The notes below the pieces were generated by a model. It had not been told where the DNA came from. It saw only the letters and a list, made by a program, of their open reading frames with translations, and did no database searches. A stretch of DNA of 64,000 nt from Riptortus pedestris (Eukaryota > Arthropoda > Insecta > Hemiptera > Alydidae), in NCBI GenBank assembly GCA_019009955.1, contig CM032228.1, forward strand, positions 133,988,501 to 134,052,500, written 5' to 3'. Shown piece after piece: positions 26,334 to 36,931 of this stretch (position 1 is its first letter; each line of letters starts with the position of its first letter). The position numbers and the translations under genes were made by a program.

Positions 26334-27480
26334 CTGCAAATAATGAACTACAATTACTTAGTTGTGATTAATATAACATTTGAAATAAGATAAAGCAATC
26401 ATGCAATTAGTACAAAACCATTTGATTCGAATTATTTGAAAAGGGTCCCGTAAAGACTACAGAAAAAAAATCGGCCAAGTATTGAATGAAAATATATTTA
26501 AAATGACTGGCCGATTTCATGAAGGTAGCTATTTAACTTTTATTGGAAAACTGATGCATCAGTTTTAAAGAAAAAAGTAAATGAATCTGATCATCTTAAT
26601 AATATTTCTGAATTATTAAATTTTCAAAGAACTAAAAACTAACTAAAAGTGAGTATTCATTTAAATACTTTACTAAGACGTGAGGGCGTAGTGTGTCGAA
26701 CATTATAGATAGTTGTTTAGTCTGGTGTAGTTTGACTACCTAGGAAGCATGGTGTAGCATCTGTTGGAGACTATGAATTGTTAACCTACCCCCACATTGC
26801 TGTCAAGAATTTGAGTGATAAGGCTGCTCTGACCGGTTTCGTGGGAGCCTAAGTCATATTAATGACAATTCTTTTTAGATCAAAATGTTTTCAGTTATAA
26901 AAAGTAATGCCGTCTACAGGTCGACTTCTACTCATTATAGATTCATGTTTAGTAATAACTCAAAGTGATAAAATGCTGACAACACTTGCTTTATTTTGAG
27001 TCTCGGCTTTTCCCCATTTTTTCTTTAATAGCAGACATTTCGTGTATAACAAGTGAGTCTATATATAAAGGACATTATTGGTATATGATGGAAATGGAGA
27101 GATTAATTTTGAAAACGCTAACTACTAACTAAGAGTTTCCGTACTAGGACGGTAAAATTTGGCGGGAATCAAACACATGTATTTGTAATATTCCTAATTT
27201 TTTCATTTAACTCTTCGTAACCTGTGTTACTAAACATTGACTAAATAATTGTTATAGTTTATAAACAAACTAATTTTGGTAATCAACAAGCCGTACATAC
27301 CCCCTAAAGGGTTTAACATTAGCGACAATAATAATTGCACAATTAATATCAATATAAAGATGTAATTTGTAACCTTGTTGTTCTGACATATGTTTCATAA
27401 CTACCATAAAAATAAACCTGTTTGGCTTAATTAATTTCAGTAATTTCTTGAGGTTGTTGTACAGTGTAATGAAAAGTAAT

Positions 27481-27616
27481 TTTAGCAGATTTCCCTTAAG
27501 GGAAATCAGCTATTGAGGTCGTACTCATGACGCGAGCTTCGAAAAATTTCTTCAAATGTCCATCGATCCTACCCAGGAGATGACGAAAATGAGGTCCGTT
27601 CAAAATTTTATAGATA

Positions 27617-27675
<59 letters not shown>

Positions 27676-28112
27676 CTGTTAACGCTCTAGCGGTCGCAAT
27701 TGTTGTTTGATCGTTACCAAACTCGGAATTTAATCGTTTTATGTAAAAAGGAAGATCAAGTTCGTTAATGGCTGAAATCGGTCCAGTGGGAGGGGGGGGT
27801 TAGAGGGGGGATTTTCGGAAAATTCGAAATATCTCCGTTATTATGCGTCGGATCGAAAAATTGTATAGAATCAATCTTATTACAAATTAAATTTACTATA
27901 AATATTGTTCTATATATTTATTCCCTATCTTGAATATTAATCGAGATATTTGCATTTTTATTAAATTTGGGCCGGTAACGGATTTTTGAGTTTCCCGCCA
28001 AAACCTAGTTCGGCCCTTTGCCGTAAGTGTTGGGCTCTTGTATGGAGATTTCTCTATTGTATTACTTCACTTGGGAAATCTGCTTAGTTTACGCAGCCCC
28101 TGCGTGACGAAC
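27481..28112 (-). repeat. Family A, long and nearly complete copy
   Basis: Begins TTTAGCAGATTTCCCTTAAGG, GGAAATCAGCTATTGAGG and CGTACTCATGACGCG. It then has GATGACGAAAATGAGG, a TA array (27612-27671), TTAACGCTCTAGCGGTCGCA, the G-rich block, ATTATGCGTCGGATCGAAAA and a diverged end. It closes with TGGGAAATCTGCTTAGTTTA, GCAGCCCCTGC and GTGACGAACTTTTTC. It serves as the best reference for the family, including both ends. Confidence 0.8.
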
Positions 28113-29870
28113 TTTTTCATTATTCGTACGAAAACTGTCTTTTCGGTACTCGGTCTGTTTTCCAAGCTCGGCTTCGCCTTGCTCGTAAAAATAGACCTCG
28201 TATCGAAACACTCAGTTTCCGTACTTGTGATGAAAATAACTATTATGTTAATCTGATAATTACATTTCTCGGGAAATTATGTTTATTTCAACGGTGGCTA
28301 ACACCGCCAGATTACTTCTGGCTTTCGGTCACCAATTATAACTTCGCAGGCATTACAACAGAATACCTAATAGACGCATTGCTCATTTTTCAATAAGTGC
28401 TAAGCTGACTCAATTATCTTCATATTTTGATAGAAAACTATATTTATTTAATTCCTTAAACGAGCTTAAATTTACCTACATTCTTCCAAAGACATTCCAA
28501 GCTTCACATATAAAACTGTATGATTATAAAAGAAGAACTTCTTTAATGTTATGGGTTCGAAAGACTTATTTAGTGCTTCTGTTGATGCAATCTTTATAAT
28601 TATTTATGGAAACTATTTTTATTTCATCTTGTTAACCTATTTAATGGGGAATTGAGGGTAAGATAAGATTCCTCACTGTCATTGTACATAAGTCTTTATA
28701 CATCATTTTTACATTACTTATTAGCACTTCATATCTGTTTCAACTAAGCAGCACTTACCCTTGGAGAGTTCTTATTAGGTTCCATGGGCTCATATAATCC
28801 TTCTATATAAGGAACGCCAAGAAAAAGGAAATTACGAAATGACTCAAAATTCAAACCTTAGACATCCTTCAATGTTCTGCTTTCCTTCATTAAGATAAAT
28901 AGTGAGAATGCTTCACAATTTTTAAAATGAACCATTAAATGAATAGTCATTGCAGGCTCTATTGCTCGTACACTGCAAGTAAATATCTCTGGCAAACGAC
29001 ACAAAACACACAAAGATTGAAAATCGCCCAAACAAAACCCCGGGTTTGATAAACCTCTAATGGGCTTCTTAGAAATTCATTGCCAGTGTCAAAATGAGAA
29101 GAGCAATCTAACTAACAACACGCGGGCGAGAGATGCTGCCTATTGTGCGTGGTTTTTGATGGGTCATTGAGCCAGAGAGTTAATATATTGTATAGAATAA
29201 GGAGGAGAAGGAAGTGTTAAAGTGAGAGTGTGAATTGACAGGGATTGTGCTGTAGAGGGAATGTGCTGGGTGAGAGGTTTGACACGCCGCCCCTAGCCGC
29301 ACAGACACCACCACAAACGTTTTAACGCCCTCCCTTAGCTAACCACCCTACAACCTCCCACCTAGTATAACCTCTACTCCCAATATAGCACATTATACCT
29401 TTCTTATCGTAACTTCTTATTGCAGTCAATACACACCACTTCCATCTTGTTAATTCTTTTGCAATGCTGCTCGCGGCTATTTTGGAACAAGCACAACCTC
29501 AAAACCTGCAAGCACTTGTTACGGCGCATTTCTATCGTCACAAAAGATAGAAGACTGGTGATGGAAATGGAAGAGAAAGAAGGGACCCTGCACGAGAGAG
29601 AAGCAGACGATCCAAAGACCGATAGACTATGGAGAAAGGAGATTCCACCTTACAGTACTTTTATGTTGTTTTTTCTATATCGGATTGGTGTTTTTGCGGG
29701 AACTCAATTCGTCCTAAATTGCCCAGGAGTGGTTTCGAGAGAAGAAGAGATAGAAAAGAGACTTGTTGGGTACAGTTTCACTGCAAATATCTTATTGTAC
29801 CGGAGTTTCCATTTTTATTTTTTTTCATATACAAAATAGGCAGTATAAAAAAGCCTATATGCACGCGCGT
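28113..29870. other. Intronic DNA without a recognised gene
   Basis: A stretch at about 29110-29400 is GC-richer and purine/pyrimidine contrasted. A 139-codon plus-strand frame at 29420-29839 is not recognised and looks like chance. Nothing else identified. Confidence 0.35.
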
Positions 29871-29873
29871 GTG

Positions 29874-29874
29874 A

Positions 29875-29909
<35 letters not shown>
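29874..29909. repeat. (TA)n microsatellite
   Basis: A TA array forming the left target flank of the mariner. TA is also the target dinucleotide of this transposon class. Confidence 0.9.
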
Positions 29910-29912
<3 letters not shown>

Positions 29913-31214
29913 GGGGTGTGGCTATTAAATAACGAGACTGACGCTGCTACAGAAGACCAGCAACTAACAGCTGTTATCGTGAAGCTTCCTCTTTCGAATA
30001 TAGTGCCTCTCGCTTCTGTAAACAAATCAGTACAGCCGTAGCCTTCGTTCGCATTAGAGTTGTTTTTTTGTTTCGCCGGAAAAATGTTAAGTGTAACAGT
30101 AGAGCAACGAATTGTTGTGAAATTTCATGTGAAACTTGGAAAAACCGCTACTGAAACTTATAATTTATTGAAAGAAGTGTATGGCAATGAATGTTTTTCG
30201 CGTGCACGTGTTTTTGAGTGGTTTAAGCGTTTTCAAGATGGCCGAGAAGACGTTCAAGACGATTCACGCCCGGGTCGCCCTTCCACGTCGAAAACGGATG
30301 ACAATATCGAAAAAACCGGTAATCTGATTCGATCTGACCGTCGGTTAAGTATTCGTGCAATTGCTGAAACTGTACGAATTGATAAAGAATCCGTACGGCA
30401 AATATTACATAACAATTTTAACATGCAAAAAGTGTGTGCCAAATGGTGCCTAAAATTCTCACATTTGAACAACTGGAAGCTCGCAAAAATGTTTGTACTC
30501 ACACTTTGAATGCCATTGAAAATGACCCAAACTTACTGGAAAGGATAATAACGTGTGACGAATCATGGTTTTTTATGTATAATCCTGAAACAAAGCGGCA
30601 ATCCATGCACTGGAAGAGCCCATCTTCACCGAGAGCCAAAAAAGCTCGAATAAGCAAATCAAAATTCAAAGCAATGTTGATTGTTTTTTTTTTATATTCA
30701 TGGGATTGTGAACCTTCACTGGGTTCCTGAAGGTCAAACGATTAATCAACATTACTACCTGAATTGCTAATTGCTGAACTCCGCGAAAGAATAAGGAAAA
30801 AACGACCTGAATTGTGGAAGGACAAGTCATGGGTTCTCCACCAAGACAATGCGCCGGCTCATTCCGCATTGTCTGTTAAGAGGTTTCTAGCCAAATTCAG
30901 TGTCCCAGTGTTAGACCATCCGCCTTATTCGCCGGATCTTGCGCCGTGCGACTTCTATCTGTTTCCTAAGGTGAAATCTGCATTAAAAGGAACAAGATTT
31001 GAGTCTGTTGAAGTTGTGAAAGAGAAAGCGGCACGCGTCCTGAAGGAGCTGACAGAAAAAGACTTCCAGCACTGTTTCGAACAATGGAAGGTTCGCATGG
31101 AGCGTTGTAGCGATAAAGGAGGGGTGTATATTGAAGGTAAATAAGTAAAAATGTATGAAATAAAAATAAAATGTTTTACAGCGTCAGTCTCGTTATTTAA
31201 TAGCCACACCCCCG
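29910..31214 (+). mobile_element. Mariner transposon with terminal inverted repeats
   Basis: The 35-bp left repeat (29912-29946, GGGGTGTGGCTATTAAATAA within it) matches the reverse complement of 31179-31214 almost perfectly; the difference is one G in the G-run. TA follows both ends outward. Total length about 1.3 kb, as expected for mariner. It encloses one broken transposase. Confidence 0.92.
30084..31144 (+). pseudogene. Mariner transposase, frameshifted
   Basis: The enzyme cuts at the terminal repeats and inserts at TA. From ATG at 30084 (MLSVTVEQRIVVKF) there is an N-terminal helix-turn-helix DNA-binding part (GKTATETYNLLKEVYG, WFKRFQDG, DDSRPGRPSTS), then the catalytic domain with ITCDESWFF, HQDNAPAHSA and PPYSPDLAPCDFYLFP. 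The second and third Asp are separated by 34 residues, i.e. the D,D34D mariner signature, with all three Asp present. The coding length fits the usual roughly 345-350 residues. Single-base shifts occur near 30441, in the T10 run 30683-30692 and near 30763, and it ends YIEGK-stop at 31144. The copy is inactive but young enough for its terminal repeats to be nearly identical. Confidence 0.92.
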
Positions 31215-32054
31215 TATATATATACGTATATAAATACAAATTAAGCTGCCCCCTTTTTGGGGGTACCTATCAAGGTCAGCCGCCTTATTTTAGGCAATTA
31301 TTTCCATTTTAATACATATTATATAAATATTCCTTCTGTTGTGGATGTACTAAGGGACCAGCTTAAGTTAAACTTTATTATGATAATATAAATTAAAATT
31401 CACTATCCTCGTGGATGCCTTTAGAATTTAATTTGACGTTTTCCTTATTTCTTCCGTCATTTTACTAAGATCTTGAATGTATTTAGCAGTCGACTTGGGT
31501 ATACCTCCTCTTGTTCCAACAGTAACCCTTTAACTGTCCAATTTGCTATATCGTTTTTTTCTTTAATATATGAGTAGCATTGGGTGTAGATACTCATTTT
31601 TTCTAAATTTACTTCTTCTGCTTGTATTTTACTTATTTCGAATCGAACAGTCGGATCAATACTTATACCCTTGTCTTCTTTTCTTGAAACTGCAATATAT
31701 ATTCCCCATGGGATAGTAGCGTTGTTTTATTTTATTTTTTTGTTCAAATAAGAAGTTTTTTTATTAGTGTAAATTAAATTATATTGACTCTAACTCGTGC
31801 CTCATTTATTTCTTTTTCTTAATTAATATAGTCTATTATATATAATAATTAATGCAGTAACAATTGGACAGGGAATTAAAATATGCCCGGACATCCACTG
31901 GTCACAGATAGAGAGCCTAGTGACTGAGGCAATAGACCTTGCCATCCAACCTTCCGGAAAAACTTCTGTGTTACTCCTTTTTTTTTCTTCCTTTTTTTTA
32001 AAAATGGTTTCATTTTTACCTGTATAACAAACTACGTGGCGCTCGTTATTTATG
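31215..32054. other. Intronic DNA without a recognised gene
   Basis: AT-rich with T-runs. Nothing recognised apart from a short TA flank next to the mariner. Confidence 0.45.
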
Positions 32055-32130
32055 TATTTCCTCTTAAAGTCGTTAACGAACTTGGTCTTTTGTTTTACAT
32101 AAAACGTTTTAATATCGAATTTGGTGACAC
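32055..32130 (+). repeat. Family A fragment
   Basis: AAAGTCGTTAACGAACTTGG, TTTTACATAAAACGTTTTAA and TATCGAATTTGGT correspond to the family A segment just before its internal array. Confidence 0.6.
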
Positions 32131-32133
32131 ACA

Positions 32134-32207
<74 letters not shown>
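32131..32207. repeat. (CA)n(CT)n(TA)n microsatellite
   Basis: Three dinucleotide arrays in succession between the family A fragment and the hAT-type element. Confidence 0.95.
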
Positions 32208-32210
<3 letters not shown>

Positions 32211-32642
32211 GGCCGGCTCAAGGCAAAAAAATGACCCGCGCAAACAAACTATTTGTCGCCCCCCTCCCTAAAAAAGGGGGGGGTCCGGGGGCCTCCCCCC
32301 GGAAATTTGTTCAAAAATAGGGTTTAGAATACTGAGTTTTGAGGCATCTTAAAGTGGTAGTTATCAATCAAAATATTATCATATTTTCAAGTGAAAAGAT
32401 AAGATGACTGAAAAAGTATGTAGGCCATCACCTTTTTGCATACATTATAGTAGGCTATACGTAATACATTGTGTGTTTTTGAGTTAGCTTATATTAAAAA
32501 AGTTTATTAAAGAAATTTACGCAAGAGAATACAAAATATTAACTTTACAAAATCGAAAACGAAATTTTTCACTACTTGGGCGTTTGGTCGCCCCCCTGGC
32601 TGCGTCGCCCCGGGGGGTTGCCCGGCCCTTAAGCCGCCCCTG
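32208..32642. mobile_element. hAT-type miniature transposon
   Basis: The left end CAGGGCCGGCTCAAGGC matches the right end in reverse (CAGGGGCGGCTTAAGGGC). The flanking octamers TATATATA and TATATTTA differ at one base, consistent with an 8-bp target duplication inside a TA array. GC-rich termini (CCCCCGG runs) surround an AT-rich centre with no transposase. Short inverted ends starting CAGGG plus an 8-bp duplication point to the hAT superfamily. Confidence 0.7.
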
Positions 32643-33111
32643 TATATTTATATATATATATATATATATATATCCCCATTTTTAATGTATTCTTAATTAA
32701 AAGTTAAAATGTCGATAGAAATGGGAATATCTCTGAAATATTTAGTTTCACTTAGTAAGATAGAAGTTTTTTTAAAAAAAAAAAAAAAAAAAAAAATATT
32801 TTCATAATTGTTAGACAGATTTACTCCTGTGCGCCCAAAAAGAACAAAACTAATTATAGCACGAACAAAAGACTATATTCTTAATGAATTTAGTATAAGT
32901 AGTTACAAAAAGTGTTAAATATTTCCTCCCTTTTTAGCTATTAAGGTTGTTTCAAATTCCAATAACTGGCACCACCTCAGTATAATACTTCTGCTCCTAC
33001 AATTTGTAGAATGTACCAGAGGTATTTGGAAAATTACTCCTAAAATAAACCACAACAGTAAAAATAAAATTAAAATAAATATCACAATTTCAGTACAAAA
33101 TTAAATCTGCA
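32643..33111. other. TA and poly-A tracts, AT-rich DNA
   Basis: A TA array at about 32643-32674 and an A-run at 32767-32797. No gene seen. Confidence 0.6.
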
Positions 33112-33231
33112 TTTTAGCAGATTTCCTTACAGGGAATCAACTATTGGATGTTGTATTCATGACGCGATTTTTGAAATATTTCTAGAAATGTCCATCAATC
33201 GTACCCAGGAGATGACGAAAATGCATGGTAC

Positions 33232-33267
<36 letters not shown>

Positions 33268-33271
33268 TTGA

Positions 33272-33304
<33 letters not shown>

Positions 33305-33440
33305 CTATTAACGCTTTAGGTTTGTTGTAACAGTTTCCATACTCGATAATTAAACGTCTTATGCAGTTTACACTGAAGATCAAGTTTGTAAGTGGCTTTA
33401 ATGTAACCAGGGGGAGAGGGGGATTTCCATATATCTGGTT
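33112..33440 (-). repeat. Family A copy with TA/TG array
   Basis: TTTTAGCAGATTTCCTTACA, GGGAATCAACTATTGG, ATTCATGACGCGATTTTTGA and CAGGAGATGACGAAAATG, then TA (33237-33263) and TG (about 33272-33300) arrays. It continues with CTATTAACGCTTTAGG, GATCAAGTTTGTAAGTGGC and a G-rich block, and is truncated after that. Confidence 0.7.
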
Positions 33441-34699
33441 ATAAAACCAGAATAGAATTTTTGAATATTGATTACCTCAAAGCTGAGATCGTAAATCGAA
33501 AAGTAAAATATGAGTACATAATGAAATAGTTAGTTTGTTAAAATAGGGTTAGAGTAGGGAAATAAAATTCTATTGATATTCAGTAGAAGGCATCATTCCA
33601 CTGGTCATTTTTGAAGATTGAAGAACTTGTAGACCAAAGGAGTTCTATAGAATTAAACAGAATCTTTTATGTGTGTCTTGCATCCATTTCATTTGGAAAG
33701 AAATATTTTATTTATTTGTTGAGTTCCGCAACTTAGCGATTTAGTGAAGAATGAATAAAATTATTATTTTATTTTTCGTTTAATAAAAATATTTGAACGT
33801 TTCTAGCTCTAGACATAAAAGTGTTAAACAGTTTTTTTATGTTAGAGCTATATTTTCATTATGCTTTCCCTTGTGTCACTGATGTATATTTCAATCTTCA
33901 AGTTAAAAAGTTAATTTTGTCAAGCGTCTTCTAAACTGCTTGTATTCGATTGAATAGAATCCCAAAATTTCATATTGAGAGGATTGTATTGAAATTCATT
34001 CCATTCATCATCATCAATTGTCATCGCCTTTATTTTTTGATATGTTACGGTACGCATGGTTTGCTTTGAAACTTAGCGATGAAAGAGAATTAAAAAAAAA
34101 CAAAAAACAAGTTTGCTTTCCTACAGATGTTTTAAAAACGCCCTGAGCTTGGAAAAGAGCTGCATTTATTAGATGTGCAATATGTGCCAGAAATTTATGT
34201 TTTAATTGCTTTTGAGATCAGTATCATCCAGCTTTTTCCAAAGGCACTACAGATTCCCCTAATTAATATTACATGTTAAATTTATGTGTGTTCATTAATA
34301 GTTATACATTTTTCGTGGAATATTAAATATCTTCTTATATTATATTTTTGACAGGAAGAATTCGAATTTTCTTTAAACATATGGAACATGTTAACAAGTA
34401 AATACCAATAACTAAAAAAATATTATTTATTTATTAATATTAAACAAATGTTCTAGAAACAAAACATAAAACAATTACAAAAAAAAAAATAGTCACTTCG
34501 AGCGAGTTCGATCTCAAGATCTTGGGGTTACAAAAAAAATAACGCTATTAATTGGATCACAGGATCTCTTCGAAATATACGACTTTGTAACACCTCATGA
34601 CTTTTGGGAAAATCTTTAACATTTTTTTTTTTAGACAAACGCTTGAGAAGTGTGTTCTCTCGCTCTAACAGAATTTGTTTTTCGTTATGTACTAAACAT
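33441..34699. other. Intronic DNA without a recognised gene
   Basis: AT-rich; no support for coding. A GAGTTCGATCTC stretch near 34505 resembles a tRNA B-box in isolation. Confidence 0.4.
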
Positions 34700-34965
34700 T
34701 AAAAAAATTTCATCCAAATCGGTGGGGATTATAATTTTCAGTTTTCCATGAAACTGTTAAATATCGAGTGTGTGTTTGACGTTTTCGATCCGACATAAAA
34801 TAACAGAGTTTTTAAAATTCCCAATCCTAACACCCTCCCCTTCACCTCCTAGTCCGATTACAGGCATTTACGACCTTGATCTTTAGTTTAACATAAAACG
34901 TTTAAATATCGTGTTTGGGATCTACCGAACAAACATTTCGACCGTTAGAGCGTTAACAGGTGCAC
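34700..34965 (+). repeat. Family A copy, right half
   Basis: TTTTCGATCCGACATAAAAT, AACAGAGTTTTTAAAATTCC, the C-rich block, GATCTTTAGTTTAACATAAA, ACGTTTAAATATCGTGTTTG and CGACCGTTAGAGCGTTAACA, ending where the internal microsatellite begins. Confidence 0.65.
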
Positions 34966-34991
34966 ACACAGACCCATGTAAGTAAATATTT

Positions 34992-34992
<1 letters not shown>

Positions 34993-35070
<78 letters not shown>
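34993..35070. repeat. (TG)n microsatellite
   Basis: A nearly pure TG array of about 75 bases at the internal array position of the adjoining family A copy. The overlapping Cys-Val frame is meaningless. Confidence 0.95.
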
Positions 35071-35071
<1 letters not shown>

Positions 35072-35575
35072 ATATCTGTATATACGTATATACATAGTTT
35101 TCGACGGACCACATTCTCGTCATTTGTTTCTCAAGATTGTGAATTTTCTCCCTTTTATAATTATTTGATATACACTATAGTTCATTTTATATTATTTAGC
35201 ACTTGTAATATTATTTTATTCTGTTTTCCGATATCTATACGCAGTTGTTTATTATATATTATGTTTGTTTTACTATTGGTTATTTTGCTGTGAAGCCATT
35301 AACTTACCAATGGTGAGCAACCGTGCTTAAATAAAGATTTTCTTCTTCCATTCCTTCCCTATACGAAAAAAATAACTAAATGAAATATAAATAGTAAATT
35401 GTAGCCACTCATATGACCATTTCATCATCAGAATAATTAGTCTAAAGGTACTGTGAATTCGATATGCAGCCAAGTTTGAACATATTTATGAAATGAAATC
35501 CCAGTTTATTAACTAAGTGAATATAAACGAGGTCCAAATTAATTAGGCAAATAAACAGTTTAATACTTTCGAGTA

Positions 35576-35891
35576 TAACAGGCAGATGCTGCCGATATGT
35601 GTATGATACAGAGAGCTAATCTCTGCTTCCTCAGGATGTTTGTGAAGCATAGGTATGTAAGGTCACCTAGAGCTCTTGCCTACCTGAACAGGCATCAAAC
35701 CTAGTGCTTGTCGTTGTTATTTATTGACGTCACCTAATAAATAACAACAAGCAATAGGTTTGATGGTCTGTTCAAGTAGGCCAGTTCTAGGTGACCTTAC
35801 ATACCTATGCTTCACAAACATCCTGAGGAATCTGACAGAGATTAGCTCTCTTTCGTGTATAATACAAATATCGGAATCATCTGTCTGCGAG
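35576..35891. repeat. Foldback element, about 150-bp arms
   Basis: The left arm (35576-35725) and right arm (35736-35891) are inverted copies separated by about 10 bases (GACGTCACCT). Shared words include AGGTATGTAAGGTCACCTAG, TTCACAAACATCCTGAGGAA and AGAGATTAGCTCTC. A small number of substitutions and indels distinguish the arms. It would form a long hairpin. A CTGAGGA followed at a distance by CGAAAG in one reading resembles the Penelope-type terminal layout, but weakly. Confidence 0.8.
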
Positions 35892-36090
35892 TTAAATCGT
35901 TGACCTTAATCTCACATGGTAAACCTAAAGTGGCGAGTTCGATTCCCGCCTGGGCAAAGGAATTTATTTTGTGATGGAATTCATTAAATAAAATCCTAAA
36001 TCCCATCCTGGCTAGAAAAGGACTAGGAAAAGGCTAATTGGGACTTGTTATCTACAGACGTCCCAATTAGCCTTAGTTGCAAAAAGTGGA
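35890..36090 (+). repeat. tRNA-like SINE candidate
   Basis: GTTGACCTTAATCTCACATGG then GGCGAGTTCGATTCCCGCC, containing a perfect polymerase III B-box (GTTCGATTC) within a short stem (GGCG/CGCC). The A-box side is not clear. It is followed by a unique tail with an inverted repeat (GGCTAATTGGGAC 36032-36044 with GTCCCAATTAGCC 36060-36072). A tRNA-derived SINE or tRNA pseudogene is likely; it is not a functional tRNA. Confidence 0.4.
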
Positions 36091-36354
36091 TGTTAATAAA
36101 TAATTTAATTTTTTAACGTCACCTTTATGCTATTATAGCTAATTGGGGTAGGTTATCCACAGGTTACCACTATTTTATAGCAAGAGAGGAAGTAATGATT
36201 TTATTCAGCGGGCTCGTTCTCACTATTGCATTAACTTCTCCATCATCAATCAAAAGTGGAGTATAGCCTAATAAGAGGATTCGGTCTTATAAATAGAGCA
36301 AATAAATGTTTTTTTTCTGTAATCGTTGAATAATGGTAACATTACTAAACTGAA

Positions 36355-36440
36355 ATGAGTGAAGAAAGTGAAACATTTTGCAATAGAGTGAAGAAAGTAA
36401 TCACTTTCTTCACAAGTGAAGAAAGTGAATTGCCTTCTTA
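36355..36440. repeat. GTGAAGAAAGT direct and inverted cluster
   Basis: GTGAAGAAAGT occurs at about 36359, 36392 and 36416 in direct orientation and once inverted (ACTTTCTTCAC, about 36404). It includes the near-palindrome GAAGAAAGTAATCACTTTCTTC. Function unknown. Confidence 0.7.
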
Positions 36441-36807
36441 ATTAGTAATAAGTATAAATTAAAAAATAATTTGAAGTTGGAAATTAAATGCTTTGAAATG
36501 TTTCTTAACATTGTAAGAATTTATTTTAACAAAATAAATTGAAATGTGAATGAATTATTGGTGGAAATAATTAATATATTTTAAAATTTAAATATAATAA
36601 TAATTGCCTTCCTTGTTTATAACCTGCACTTGTTTATAACTGCACTTCTTCACAATCATCACTAGTTGTTTTATAACTATGCTTATAACCTTTCACAACC
36701 ATGCTTATAACCTACCAACAACATACCAAAATCTTCACAACATCCTAATTTTGTTCATATTCTGGTTAGATCTGATCATGTATTACACGATTACAGAAAA
36801 AATTTAA

Positions 36808-36931
36808 TATTACACTCGTGACGAAAGTAGAATTTACAACTCTCGTGAAATTACCACACTCGCTTCGCTCGTGTGGGTAAACGTTTCACTCGAGTTGTAA
36901 AATGATCTATTTTCGTCACTTGTATAATAAA
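36808..36931. mobile_element. Palindromic miniature element
   Basis: The arms TATTACACTCGTGACGAAAG and CTTTCGTCAC-type (as ATTTTCGTCACTTGTATAATA), TTTACAACTCTCGTGAAA and TTTCACTCGAGTTGTAAA, and CCACACTCGC and GCTCGTGTGG are nested inverted pairs around CTT. The whole 124-bp unit folds into one hairpin. It looks like a foldback MITE; superfamily not determined. Confidence 0.7.

Noticed and set aside
28758..28801. Possible 44-nt minus-strand mini-exon with GGGTAAGTGC donor
   Set aside because: The acceptor is weak and its end phase does not match exon 2 of the Dbx-like gene in a stop-free reading.
29420..29874. 139- and 81-codon frames next to the mariner
   Set aside because: Overlapping frames of poor composition, no homology recognised, no splice support.
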